From: Tillandsia leiboldiana
Lineage: Eukaryota; Streptophyta; Magnoliopsida; Poales; Bromeliaceae
Assembly: GCA_029204045.2 (NCBI GenBank)
Contig: CM055063.1
Span: 40,643,562-40,707,561, forward strand
Direction of reading: 5' to 3'
Length of the DNA stretch: 64,000 bases
Below are positions 44,028 through 55,276 of the stretch, one piece after another. A program made the position numbers and the translations under genes. A model generated the notes under the pieces. That model saw only the letters and a list, made by a program, of their open reading frames with translations, made no database searches and had not been told where the DNA came from. Each line of letters starts with the position of its first letter. Positions within the stretch are counted from its first letter, which is position 1.

Positions 44028-46333
44028 TGTGAGGACCTGAATTTTCGCAAGAGGATTACTGTTGGATTAAGGGAGCTTCTGCAGTGTGTTTGGCAGCTTT
44101 TGGAGGCCTTTACTGTGTATTGGAGGTGTTTGTGCACAAATGGGACACAGGTGTTGGACTCAGGGATTAAAATGATCACGTGAGTGATCGGAGGACCCCG
44201 TCGGATGTGTAGAAGTGGTTTCGCGCGAAACGGATATTAAAATTGGGCTCAGCGCGAAGTTTGGACAAAAGAATACCTTTCCGGATGCCTTCGGCAAATT
44301 TTGGGGTTAGAATTTGGCAAATCGGACAGCGGATTTGGATTCAGTGCGCGAAAATGATGAAATTGGGCTACTTGTTTTTTTGCACCATGGGTTACTGTTC
44401 ACGCCGGAACAGTAACTCCGGCACGGCGGGCAGCGGCGGAGCACGGCGGGCAGCGCGGAGGCGCGCGGGCAGGTGCGCGGTCCACGGGCCGGCGTGCACC
44501 GGAGGGCAGGACACGTGGCATTATTGGATTGGTCGGTGCAGTGGACTGGGACCACGGAGCAGGCAGGCGTGGCGCATGGACCGGCGGGACAAGTGGCGGC
44601 TTTCTATTGGCAGGCTGAGGAAGGCGGGGTCCACCGAGGCTCAGGAGGTTGCCTCGGGAATCGTGCCTGGCAGGGGCGCTAGGCGGCGCGCCAGGCGCGC
44701 ACGTGGGCGTGGCAGGCGCGCGCTGACAGGGTGCGCGCCACGTGTCGACGTCCGCTGGTGGCCACGCGGCGCAAGACGGGTGGCTCCTTTGGCTGTTCCC
44801 TGTTTTGCGGGCGACGTGGCTTCACCAGAGCGATTCGGACGCGGTCGGACGGCTTCGTCCGACCAGGTTTGCAGCGTCCGGAAGATCCGGGCACCCGGAA
44901 ATGGGGACCTATTGGTCATTTTTCCAATTGTTTCTCCCAACCTATATAAAGGCCGAGAACAGCAGGCTTGATCTCTTTTCCTGCTCATCCTCTCACAGTG
45001 CAACCTTCACGAGACTTCCTCCTCTCCCCGAGCTGGTTCTATCTGTAGATTCCCAGATTTTCTGCGGTACGCATCCCGAGGTTTTCATTTTTACGGCGCG
45101 GCACGACGCTCGTTCGTTTGTGATCTTCTTCGTCGCGTTTTGGTGCGATGACACCCTCGGCTTACCCCTACCTCCGATTTAGGCGATTCTTCTGCCGTTG
45201 GCTTCTCGACAGGTAGGGCTATGATCTTTGTGATTTGAGTTTCCCCTCGTTTCGAGCTTATCTTGGAGTTCCCCGAGCATTCTTTTGACCCTTTTTCTTG
45301 GGCAGAGTTTTGGACAGCGCCACAGTATTTCTGCGATATCTTTGCGCACAAGCATCGGATTGAGGCATGCCAGTAGGCGTTTTTCATCTACACAGTGCAA
45401 GAAATATCCTCAAATTTTTCTGGATTTTTTCCGAAGGTGAAAAAGGCATTATTTTCAGTGTTAGGTGCTACAGTTTTCTGTACAGAATTCTTTGGGGTGG
45501 TTCCCTTGCAGAATTTATATCTCAGCGTAGGAAACTCGGATTTGAACGTGCAGGTACTCGTTTCGACCGGCTCGTCGCGAGGATTGCGACGATATTTTTC
45601 TGGGAATTTTCTGTGAAGAGCTCGCAGGTGAAAAGGCACAACTTTGGGACTGAATTCTAGGATAGCATGTTTTTGGGTGCTTGTGTGCTTAATTGTATGT
45701 TTTGGGGTAATTGTGAATAGTGATCGCGGCGGTTTATCTGTTGGGCGTTTGGCGTGGAAAAAGGGGTATTGGACAGTGAGGAGGTTTTACAGCTGAGGAT
45801 TGCGCGTGTCCAGGTGGGTGGTTGTTGCTTACCTCTATTTGGACATGCTCATTAGGATTATTGATTAACAAGTGGGGATGGAATTTATGCATGCTTGTTT
45901 GGGCATATGGTTGGCTATCTTAGCGGTTAACTTTGCATGTGGATAGTGGTGCTTTATTATGGAACATGGATTATAGACATGTGTGGTTGGATAATATTTT
46001 AGCATGATGGTTATATCTATGCGGAGCTATTAATTGTTACACATGTGGAACCACTATTGGTCACCTTTTCTTCTATCTTCCTTGAGGACATATGCATGCT
46101 TGTATGGACATCTAGATAGGCCATTTCTTGTCGCTACACTATCATGTTGGAACTTGACTTAGGAGAAACCTTGTTTGCATCTTTTCTCCTTTTTGTTAGT
46201 CAGGTGGTTCATGTTGCTCGGGTTTGAGCAGGGGTTTGGAATATTGTAGCCGGGGCCTGGATTGTGGACTATGGGCTTTGTGGCCACCGCGGATTTTGGG
46301 CGGTTGACCAGATGTCGGTTATAGGACATCGGC
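44028..46333 (+). repeat. 3' LTR of chromovirus F, truncated
   Basis: It has the same start as 38207 and parallels it for 2.3 kb, with hairpin 44391-44416 and TATA box 44943-44951. It stops at 46333, where a minus-strand LTR end begins. The missing 1 kb presumably lies beyond the nested insertions, outside the window. Confidence 0.9.
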
Positions 46334-47503
46334 TGTCACGCCCCGGGGTCGAAACTGCGACCCGGGCTCGCCAACAGATCCGCCACCTATGCGAAACCCC
46401 GCATAGGCGAAGCGTCCAACCTGCAATAGTATCATCTAACAACTAAACAGATATCAGAGCTGAAGAAAATCTACTGTAATAAAAATCTGAATCACTGTAT
46501 AACAGAAAAAAAAGTACAATATCCATCTCCCAAAAATAGAAATACAATAATCCGGTCCACCGAAACAGTAATACAAGTAAAAGCCACCTATACATCATCT
46601 ACAAATCCAAAAAGGGAGATAAACTGAAATAATAAAATACAACTGTGTACAGTGAAACCCACAATCCGGGTTGGTACATCTATCCCTCTGAAGAAATCAA
46701 CGCTGGTAGGGATCTATCTCGCGACTCCCTCGCCTCGAACCGTCAACAGAAGATCCGTAACTCCCGCAGCAGACACTGCAAAACAAAGGGAGAAAAGGGG
46801 AAAAACAACAATGGGGGTGAGAACCACTAGTAAAACAAGCAGCCTCCCCCCTGTGGGTAAAGCCTCAAACCCCGACGTACCCACTAAGTCTACCAGAGGC
46901 AAGAAAAGGAATAAGAGAGGTGGTAAGCTATAAACAGAACTACTGATAAAAGGAAGCTACCACTAAAATGCCTCTAAATGCCGAGCTAATAAGGATAGCT
47001 GAAAGTATGCATCAGAAAATAGTATCTAACCTGCCTGCCCGAATAAACCCAATCAATGACCCAGTAAGAACTGGTACTGCCTGCCGTGCCTGCCAAATCG
47101 GGTATGCCAGCCTACGCATAACACCGATAGGGGATAGGAGTCTCAAGGACTCAAAGTCTGTATATCGCACACTCCGGAGTGGCCCTCGAGGGGAGCGACC
47201 CACACGAGGAAGTAAAAAGGTATGAAAACTAGCAGGACTGGATCATGACACTGATCAAAGTGGGAAAATCCCATCTACTAAAGTAAGCCTGATCCCTCGA
47301 TCCCTCTCCACCAATCCGATGCAATAACAACTGTCCGGTCAACCGCCCAAAATTCGCGGTTGCCGCAATACCCTGCAATCAAAGCCTGCATGTCCCAAAT
47401 CCCCAATATCTGTCTACACTATCCAAAACCCCCTGCTCGCGCACGAGCTACAAATACCCTGAGCCTAGTATGAAAGGAGAAAAGCAAGAAACATGGTTTC
47501 TCC
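46334..47503 (-). mobile_element. LTR G, minus-strand chromovirus LTR, left part
   Basis: The reverse complement ends CCCCGGGGCGTGACA at 46334, so the leftmost base is the 3' terminus of an LTR in the F/G0 family. It carries U5-end stems (CCTATGC/GCATAGG and CCCGGGTCG/CGACCCCGGG, 46337-46407) and one unit of the GGCTGGCATACCCGAT repeat. No PBS lies to the left. It is cut at 47504 by LTR E. The candidate target before it is TCGGC. Confidence 0.82.
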
Positions 47504-50500
47504 TGTGAGGTCCCGGAATCCCCCGCGCAGGGTTGCTGGTTGTTGGGCAGCTTTCGGTCGCCGTTGGGGGTGTTGGTGCGCGTGTTGGGGGCCCAGAAAT
47601 GGATTTGTGATGCAATTTGGGATTTGCTTGCATCACTGGAGGCCTGCGTGGGTTGCGCGCAATTTGGACACAAGTGGTGGACTTCGGGCTTTAATTGAGA
47701 CCCCGTGGGAAGTTGGAGGACCCGTCGGGTGGTCAGAAGTGATTTCGCGCGATTCAGATGTCAAAATTAGACTCCGGGTGAAGTCCGGATAAAAGTTTAC
47801 CTCTCCGGTCGCCTTCGGGAATTTTTAGAGTTGGAATTTGGCAAATCGGACTTTAAAAATGGACCCGGCGCGAAAATCGGATCGAGTGGGCATTCGGCAA
47901 ATTTTCGGGTGAGAATTTGGAGAAATGGACATTGTTTTTGGATTCAGCGCGCGAAATCGCTAAGGATGGACTATTTATTTGTTGGATTTGGAGTCCGGTA
48001 GACGTGCGCGTTTTTCGAGGCATCGCGGCACGTTTTTCGAGGTGGCGTGTGGATCCCGAAGCAGCTTTTGGCGGCACGGATCCCGAGGGCACGGCAGGCG
48101 TACGGTCGCGACAGGGGCCACGCGGGCGCGCAGCGCGGAATGCGCAGGGGCCGCCACGTGGCGGCCCCCCGTTGGCGCCCGCGCGGGCGCGGGGGCACGC
48201 GCGCCCGTGTAACGGGCGCGTGTCCCGCGCCTGCGCGTGGTGCGGTGCAACGCGCCCGTGTGGCGGGCGCGTTGCCGCGCGCCACGTGGCGCCCGGGCGC
48301 GTGCGTGAACCCGGCGCACGCGCCCGGTTGTGGACCGGCCGGTTGGGGGGCTCCCATTGGTGGCCGCCGTGCACCGAGCCTGTGGACCCGCCCCGTGAAC
48401 CACCTTCTCTCTCCCTCCTTTTCTTCTTCTTCTTCCTCCCCGCACCGCATTTTCTCCCTTTCTTTCTTTCTTCTGCACCCGAGAGCGAGAGGGAGTGAGG
48501 GAGGGGGATTGCGTGAGGTGCGGCGGCGCGTCGTGGACCTCGTTTTGCGTGCGAGGTCGCCCGGCGGAGCGTTTCGGCGACGGCGGCGCTAACGGGTAGG
48601 TCCCGTGTGTTGGTTTTACTGTATTTTTGTACAGTTTTCGGGGCGACCTTCTGGACTGTAATTAACCCTCTTGCTCTTTTCTGTGTCCGGCACCGTGCAC
48701 CGTTTTGCGTGCGGACTCCGGCACCGTGCACCGTTTTGCGTGCGGACTCCGTTTTGCGTGCGATTTCCGGCATCGTGCACCGTTTTGCGTGCGGATTCCG
48801 GCGCCGTGCACCGTTTCGCGTGCGGACTCCGTTTTACGTGCGGACTCCGGCACCGTGCACCGTTTTGCGTGCGGACTCCGGCACCGTGCACCGTTTTGCG
48901 TGCCGACTCCGTTTTGCGTGCGGTTTCTGGCACCGTGCACCGTTTTGCGTGCGGATTCCGGCGCCGTGCACCGTTTCGCGTGCAGACTCCGTTTTTGGTG
49001 CGGACTCCGGCAGCGTGCTCCGTTTTGCGTGCGGGCTCCGGCGGCGTGCTCCGTTTTGCGTGCGGACTCCGACGGCGTGTCCCGTTTTACGTGCGGATCG
49101 CGTGGAGGCCAATTGCAAGTGTCTACGAGCAATTGGTGGCAAATCGAGGTGGGTGGCCTTATCTCCAAGTTTTATGGACTGTACAGTATTTCTACTGATG
49201 TAGGATTATGCATGATAGTTTATTTCATTGTGTAGTATGCTAGATTGTAGGAATTGTTATTCCTTTTATTATCTGTTGATACAGCTATCTTGGAACTTGA
49301 CCTAGCACCCCCGTCATATGTTGCATGTGTAACCAGACCAGTAGAAAACCCTCACTTGGGCTAGGGTTAATTATGTTTAGACACCCACACTGTTTTGCTA
49401 TCCCTGGACATAGTGTTATCCTCGCCCGGGTAGTGGGCCGAGAGGTCGGGATTTTCTTTTAGTGTGGGATGCGTTTGCACTCGTGCTTGGGAGCAGAGTG
49501 GAGTCTGGTAGTTGTAGCGGGTTGCTTATCTGTGCCGGGAGCTGTTTGGGTATACGGTAGTCCCGAGAGGTCTTGTTTCCCTGTTGCACAGTCGTGGGAG
49601 AGAGCCGTTGAGTAGACGGTAGTCCCGGGCCGTCGAGTATCTTCCGGTCCGTCTTGTTGGGAACCGTTGGGGTTGACGGTGGTCCCAGGTCGTTGAGTGT
49701 TGTCCGACCTGTTTTGTTACCCTGAGTTGTGGGTCGTTCCTGGCTGTGGAGTATCTCCAGCCAGTGAGCCTTGTGCTGCGAGCCGTTGGTGAGGCTAGCG
49801 TCTCGTGTTTCGAGTTAGCCGAGCAGCTGAGTCGTCGAGAGTGCTCCGACTGTTGTGCGAGGTATTTGGGGATCTTGAGCCCTACCGTTCTGAGAGTGAG
49901 CGTGGATTTTGACTAGCCTGCATATGCCTATGTTTGATACTCTATGCCGCGCCGTTCTACTCAGTTGGAGTCGCGTCCTGAGATGCCGCTGTGGATACGA
50001 TGGTTGGCTTGTTGAGGCAGTCTTCCGCAGTTGAGGCAGCGATGGGCCTGTTGAGGCAGTTTTGCGCGAGGGATGAGTTAGTAGGACAGGACGCCCCACG
50101 TAAATCCCGTCCTCATGTGGATGTGTGGTAGTGGGCAGGAGCGTTCCTAGTCGTCGGGCGCAGGCTTGACTGGACCTTTGAGGTAGTCAGTTCGTTTGGG
50201 TCGTTTGAGCACCTTGGGTGCGAGTGGTCTCTTTTACTTTCATCTGTTCCACTTTTGAGTGTCTGGTTAGAGGCATGGTAGCTGTAGAGTAGTTTCCAGC
50301 TTTTCTTTCAGATTTCTTTGCCTGTTATCTTTCGCCTCTAGTAGACTTGGTGGGCAGACCGTTGGGCTTGTTGACGGTACCCACTGAGAACTACTGTGGG
50401 AAGTAGTTCTCACACCCGTCGTGGTGTCTTTTCCCCAGGGACTTCTTCTTCTGTTCCTGTGCTCCTGTTGCTGATCCTTCGGACCGAGGCGAGGGAGTCG

Positions 50501-50956
50501 CGAGCTTGTTCCCTACCCGTCGTTGGAGTGTAGCGGTACCCCCCTTCAGAGGAGAGCTTCGGTTGATAGTTTACTTCTTCTTCTTCTGTTGAGAGACCTT
50601 TGTAGAGAGGTATAGTGTTGTACTTTATTTTTTTCAGTTTGAGAGACTGATGTTGTGAGGATATTTTCTTGTATCGAGGGGTTGTACACTGATGTACTTT
50701 TTGGAGATATCTCCCTTTTGAGTTCTGTATTAGAGGATTTTGTATATGATAGTATTCAGGGAGATGGATATTGTATTTATTTCAGTTGTACAGTGTTTGG
50801 ACTTCAGTTTTAGTAGTCTACTTTCAGCTCTCTGATATCTGTTTACTGTAGTTGGTTCTTTCTGCAGGTTAGACGCTTCGTCTGTACGGCAGTTTCCGTA
50901 CAGATGGCGGATCTGTTGGCGAGCCCGGGTGGCAGTTTCCACCCCGGGGCGTGACA
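47504..50956 (+). repeat. 5' LTR of chromovirus E (family D/E)
   Basis: It is 3,453 bp, TGTGAGGTCCCGG...GGGGCGTGACA, a close relative of solo LTR D with the same order of parts: GC-rich block, pyrimidine tract, GTTTTGCGTGC array (48690-49099), CCAATTGC hairpin (49109-49136), GAGAACTACT hairpin (50386-50411) and U5-end hairpins (50882-50903 and 50924-50949). A PBS follows, so this is a 5' LTR. Its partner is outside the window. Confidence 0.92.
48690..49136 (+). repeat. GTTTTGCGTGC array and hairpin in LTR E
   Basis: About 16 copies of CACCGTTTTGCGTGCGGACT with CCGGCACCGTG spacers, closed by the CCAATTGC/GCAATTGG stem. It creates open Cys/Arg-rich phantom frames on both strands. Confidence 0.88.
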
Positions 50957-51011
50957 GATTAGAGTGGTATCAGAGCCTAGGTTGTAGGTCGTGGTGGACT
51001 TAGACACCCTA
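50957..51011 (+). other. Chromovirus E leader start with PBS
   Basis: The PBS TGGTATCAGAGC is at 50965-50976. The leader runs to the CCCTA target site (51007-51011) used by the Sirevirus-like insertion and resumes at 62710. Confidence 0.9.
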
Positions 51012-52345
51012 TGTTGGGTCGTATATAATACGGATCTAAATAGGGGAAGAAACACCTAGAGGGGGGTGAATAGGTGTAAACATATAAACACTCCAAAAAT
51101 CGTTGCGATAAAACCCAATGCGGAAAATAAAATAACACGCAAGATTTTTACGTGGAAAACTCCATCACCGGAGTAAAAAACCACGGGACCGATAACACGG
51201 CAGAAATCCACTAGAATTAAAACACGTACAAGGTGATTTACCGTACACACTTACGACTCAACCTTTTCCATACGCTCCTAGAGGATCTTCTCCGCTCGCT
51301 CCAGACGCTTCTCGAATCCACGATCTGCGCCCAACGCCGAATCCACGGCGTCCAACGTCGAATCCACGACGTCCGACCGAATCCACGATCTTCACCCAAT
51401 AGCACCGTTCGAATCCACGAACGTGCCTCGCTCCGAATCCACGAGAGCGGTTGAACCTTGAATCCACAAGGACACGCGAATCCACACGCCGATTTTGGGG
51501 TAATCGTTGTTTTGGGTGGTGATGATCCGCCGAATACTTAGATCAAAGATAGATCGGAAATACCATCTAAGTATTCATTAGTTTGATTCAACTCAGGATG
51601 TGAGTATGAAAACCTAGAATCAAACTAATCAATATAGATGAAGAAACATAGAGTATTCTCTAATGATTTCCTTTCTTCTCTATATGTGGATCTATAGCCG
51701 TATAAGATGATATATGAAAATGACGGCTATGTGGATTCACCCTAGAAAAGGAGTCATAGGGTGTATTTATAGGTTAGAAACCCTAGGAAGGAGATAAGAA
51801 TCAAAAACCTGCCATTTCTGGATTTTTACGGACGGCGATCCGGATCGTGATAACTAGGATCCGGATCGTCATAACAAAACAGCCAATTCCAGAAAAACGA
51901 AGGTTCGGGATCCGGATCATGTGACTACGATCCGGATCGTTCATACAGTTCACCAAACATCAACGTTCGGGATCCGGATTGCGAAGCAAGATCCGGATCG
52001 TTCAAGGTAGATGGTAAACTCAACGTTCGGGATCCGGATCAAGAGACTACGATCCGGATTGCGACGATGTATGAACGAACCACCTTCGGGATCCGGATCG
52101 AACAACCTGATCCGGATCCTGAACATGTCCCAAGTCCAGTTTTTGATTTTTATGCAATGAAAGATTCTTCCAAGTGTTTCTACACTACAAGAAGTATTCG
52201 GATCACACAAATTCTTTAGTTAAACATACCTGATCCTTTTGAATTCTTCTTTCTTGAGATTGAGTTAAATGATCCAACTTTCTTCACCTTCAATCTTCAA
52301 GACTTGAGACTTTCACGAAACTACGCCAACTCAAATTCCGTAACA
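51012..52345 (-). repeat. 3' LTR of the Sirevirus-like element
   Basis: It is 1,334 bp. The U3 palindrome array (ten GATCCGGAT(C/T) cores) spans 51837-52119. The TATA box TATAAATA is the complement of 51764-51771. R-U5 contains a run of GAATCCACGA-type short repeats (51310-51490). Confidence 0.95.
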
Positions 52346-53147
52346 ATCTCCCCCTTTGGCGGTTTCGTGACAAAACATAGATCCACTAAAGAAAATTCAA
52401 AAAGATATTTTTGTTGCTATCACCATACAACAAAAATTTACAATGGAGATCCAAAATACAATACATGAGTTAAACTCCTAAAACAGACTCTAGACTTAGA
52501 CATCTGTACTCTCTGCAAAAAGAAATCATTCTTGACAAAAGAAATCGTTAGATACCTCAAGAATTTTGTATTATTCAAAAACCACAAACAGAGATGAAGT
52601 TTAAACTCATTTATACTTACCATGACATTTTATATTCAGATATGTAAACTGATCATAGTTAAAAAAACACCAACATATCTTCTTTGCACGTAAAAACCAA
52701 ATGTCATGAACATGTTTGTGACAGACTTATAAATATATAGATATGTAATTGATCAGAGTTAAGAACCAACATATCTTCTATGCAATCAAAAACCAAGTGT
52801 CACAAACTTGTTAGTGAACATCAACTTGTTAGTTATATTACATGCCCAAATAGTTAGCAAATAGTTAGTCGAGGCATGCATTCAAACAAATGGAAAAACC
52901 AAAAGTTGAAGTTCTACTTACCTTGATATTTCATCATTCGTACCATCATTCATTGTTCATTGTTCAAATCATTGTTCTAAACTCTCTCCCCCTTTTTGTC
53001 ACAAATAAAGCCAAAGATTACAGAAGTGGAGAGAATGGTTAACAGTTTAAGTTCGAGAACTAAAATCTCAAATTAAAACATAAAAAAAACTTGCACAACA
53101 GTAGGATTTAAACATATGCATAAAAACAGAAATTAGAAGGATACGGA
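52346..53147 (-). other. Sirevirus 3' non-coding region with two polypurine tracts
   Basis: The functional PPT CCAAAGGGGGAGAT abuts the 3' LTR (52346-52359). A second copy CAAAAAGGGGGAGAGA lies at 52983-52998 with related flanks (GTGACAAA/GTCACAAA). A third, GAGGGGGAGT, is at 55868-55877. An imperfect duplication of about 100 bp (52638-52820) contains ACCAACATATCTTCT twice. Confidence 0.8.
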
Positions 53148-54581
53148 TCATTCAGACTCGTCTGAACTGATACAGCCGAGGATTTGGAAAATCTTCTTTA
53201 TCCGCTTGTTCATTGCTGATTGCTTTTTATTTACCTTCTTTATTTCTTCCTTTACCTCAATCAGTTCATTTGATATACGTTCTTGCTCGTTGGAGAGCCT
53301 TTGCTGTTCTTTATAGATTGAGGTAACAGAAGCATCATCATCAGAAGTTGATTGTGGTGCTTCTTGTGCCGGAGGTGCTGGTTGAACTGGAGGAGCTGCT
53401 GCTGGTGCAGAGGTTGTTGCTTGTTGTCGTTGTTCTCGTTGCCGGTGAAGAGGTATGAAAGGTTCATCTGGCTTCGTCGAAAGAGACTTTACAATTGTCG
53501 TGTCATTGATTGTTCCTAGACTGTGCAGATAGGAACTCGCATTTGTGTCAGCTTTAAATTTGCGAAGAATACGCATGATGATCATTGGAAAAGGTAGTCT
53601 CTCTGACGGATGAGCTTGCTCCACATATCGTGCCATCCTTGACCAGATGATGTAGGGAATGTTTAAGTTAGCTCCCATTGCTGCTGCGGGATTTCCGAGT
53701 AGATAAAGAAATATCATTCTTTCCCACCGAAGAACCTTTGTGTTCATGTTTGGAAGAATATTGTAACAAACAATAAGATTTAAGATGCGGTACTCTGGTC
53801 GTAGTTCTTTCGAGAAAACGGAGTTTCCTGTCGACCGAGTATCTGGAACACAGATTCCATCAACTACCACTCTCCAGGAGAAGGTGTTGAAAACTTGATT
53901 CTTCAGGTAATGAGTGCCATCGGCTCGGGCGTCCATCCCAAGTACTTCACCAATTAGCTGAGGCGTTACTTTGATTCTGACATTCTTGACTAAAGTTTGA
54001 AAATCCCGACGCCCGCTTTCCTGATCAACTAGATAGCAGGCATTCTGATAAAACATCCTCACTGAGTGAAGACAATACCCGGTGGTCTCCGGGAAATTGC
54101 AAATGGAAGCAAGACCTATCTGGTCAAACAAAGTCCCAAACGTCTGAGAACGCTTCTTTAAGGCTTTTACATCAACATGCCTTTCTCCAATGCATTCTCT
54201 GTTTTCAAAATCCTTTATTCTAGCCGAGCTGACAACTTCTTGTGGAGGTGCTTGCTGTGCTGGTTGCTCAATGGAGATTCCTTGTGCACTCCCTCTTTTT
54301 CTCGCACCAGTTTTTCTTTTTGTTCCAACTGGACTTGGTTCCATTGGTGCTTTCCCTTTTTCAGCTGCAGTAGGTTTTGAAGCTTCAGCAGTTGCTTTCC
54401 CTTTGGAGACAATGGGAGCAGCTTGCTCAATTTCGATGTTATCCCAGTCAATCGACTCTGTCTCTGATTCAGTGTCGGAATCAACCTTAGTCTTCTTTGC
54501 TTTCTTAGCCTTCTTAGGCTTGGCAGTATCTCTCGTATGTACCATAGCAGCAAGTAGGAAAACAATCCAAGTGATCACCAT
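53148..54581 (-). CDS. Sirevirus ORF2: putative plant transposon protein (env-position ORF)
   Basis: This is an intact 477-codon frame. The first ATG gives a hydrophobic start (TWIVFLLAAMV, about 10 residues, too short for a confident signal or membrane segment). Met13 (54543-54545) gives MVHTRDTAKP and looks the likelier start, as it opens the usual basic N-terminus. Residues 20-120 are Lys/Pro/Glu-rich low complexity. Residues 125-345 resemble the domain known as putative plant transposon protein (PF20167-like: FYQNAC, VTPQLIGEVLGM, LIVCYNILP, FLYLLG). A Pro/Gln/Ala linker spans 385-410 and a coiled coil about 422-468. The slot between pol and 3' LTR is where Sireviruses carry env-like ORFs, but no envelope features are seen. 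Function unknown. Confidence 0.82.
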   Translation of the reverse strand: MVITWIVFLLAAMVHTRDTAKPKKAKKAKKTKVDSDTESETESIDWDNIEIEQAAPIVSKGKATAEASKPTAAEKGKAPMEPSPVGTKRKTGARKRGSAQGISIEQPAQQAPPQEVVSSARIKDFENRECIGERHVDVKALKKRSQTFGTLFDQIGLASICNFPETTGYCLHSVRMFYQNACYLVDQESGRRDFQTLVKNVRIKVTPQLIGEVLGMDARADGTHYLKNQVFNTFSWRVVVDGICVPDTRSTGNSVFSKELRPEYRILNLIVCYNILPNMNTKVLRWERMIFLYLLGNPAAAMGANLNIPYIIWSRMARYVEQAHPSERLPFPMIIMRILRKFKADTNASSYLHSLGTINDTTIVKSLSTKPDEPFIPLHRQREQRQQATTSAPAAAPPVQPAPPAQEAPQSTSDDDASVTSIYKEQQRLSNEQERISNELIEVKEEIKKVNKKQSAMNKRIKKIFQILGCISSDESE

Positions 54582-55125
54582 TGCTAATGGTTTCTTGAGA
54601 AAAGGAATCCTGAGTAGACCAACTCAAGAACACAAAAATTCTTAGTTTTTCAAAAATTGGAAAAATTGTACCCAAACAATCATAATCATGTAGAGAGACT
54701 AAGAATCAAGTTAGTTTTGCAAAAGGACTTTTAAAGATAGATCAATTGCATGATTTTCGAAAATCCTTATTATATGCCCTAAAACCGAAATTTTAGAAAT
54801 CGAAGCCTAAAAATCCGTTAATCAGGAGAAAACCTAGCATATAATCAAAACTAAACAACCCAGAGTTCTTATTTCAAAAGAAATTTGATCAAAAACCATC
54901 CACAAACAAAGTTGATCCAAGAAATTCGTGCGTTTGAGGAGGAAAAGAGAAAAACGGTGAAAAACCGAGATTTTGATCAATAGAACTTACTTGGAATTGA
55001 AGAACTTGAGTTTGAAAGCTTCCAAGGAGGATGAAATCTAGAGAGAAGCGCTCTGGAAACTTTTGAACAAAAGATTGGAGTAAAAGAAATCAAAACCCTT
55101 TTGTTCTTTATAAAAACCTAGCCGC
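54582..55125 (-). promoter_or_regulatory. ORF2 promoter and intron-like leader
   Basis: On the minus strand a TATAAAG box (55112 to 55106) sits 14 bp downstream of a palindrome array. A transcript from it would reach a strong donor CCAA/GTAAGTTC (GT at 54990-54989) and an acceptor CTACTCAG (AG at 54611-54610). This leaves a 381-bp AT-rich intron and a second exon carrying both candidate start codons. This is inferred from motifs only. Confidence 0.5.
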
Positions 55126-55276
55126 GATCCGGATCCTCCCGAGCTTGCGATCCGGATCGGCTACCCGCAGTAAGAGAACTGCGTTCGGGATCCGGATCGG
55201 CAGGTCCAATCCGGATCGTCAGCCCGCAGGAGAAAACCTGCGTTCGGGATCCGGATCACCTTGCCCGATCCGGATC
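55126..55276 (-). repeat. Internal GATCCGGATC palindrome array upstream of ORF2
   Basis: Six cores lie at 55126, 55149, 55189, 55209 (AATCCGGATC), 55248 and 55267, grouped in pairs 19-23 bp apart. Some are preceded by GCGTTCGG, exactly as in the LTR U3 array. It is homologous in plan to 51837-52119 and 62200-62482. Confidence 0.9.

Larger units (their letters stand above)
38207..46333 (+). mobile_element. Chromovirus F, internally deleted, 3' LTR interrupted
   Basis: The 5' LTR is 38207-41533 and the PBS 41541-41552. The internal region is only 2.5 kb, with no long frame, against more than 4 kb for the already deleted Tekay-like internal. It has a clear PPT and a 3' LTR 44028-46333 cut by LTR G. 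The LTR pair is very similar over the shared 2.3 kb. The element is non-autonomous and belongs to the same lineage as G0, judging from LTR and leader similarity. Confidence 0.88.

Noticed and set aside
44028..47503. F 3' LTR and LTR G as the arms of a large palindrome or hairpin element
   Set aside because: Only parts overlap in content, the junction is a clean LTR terminus, and G stops at another insertion. Separate insertion in opposite orientation explains it.
48607..49235. Cys/Arg-rich open frames over the GTTTTGCGTGC arrays (also 22434-23046, 30143-30824 and 33740-34642)
   Set aside because: They are products of the tandem unit, open on both strands, with no conserved start or domain.
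53148..54581. Calling ORF2 a true envelope protein
   Set aside because: No convincing signal peptide, glycosylation-rich ectodomain or C-terminal membrane anchor is visible. Only the position matches env-like ORFs.
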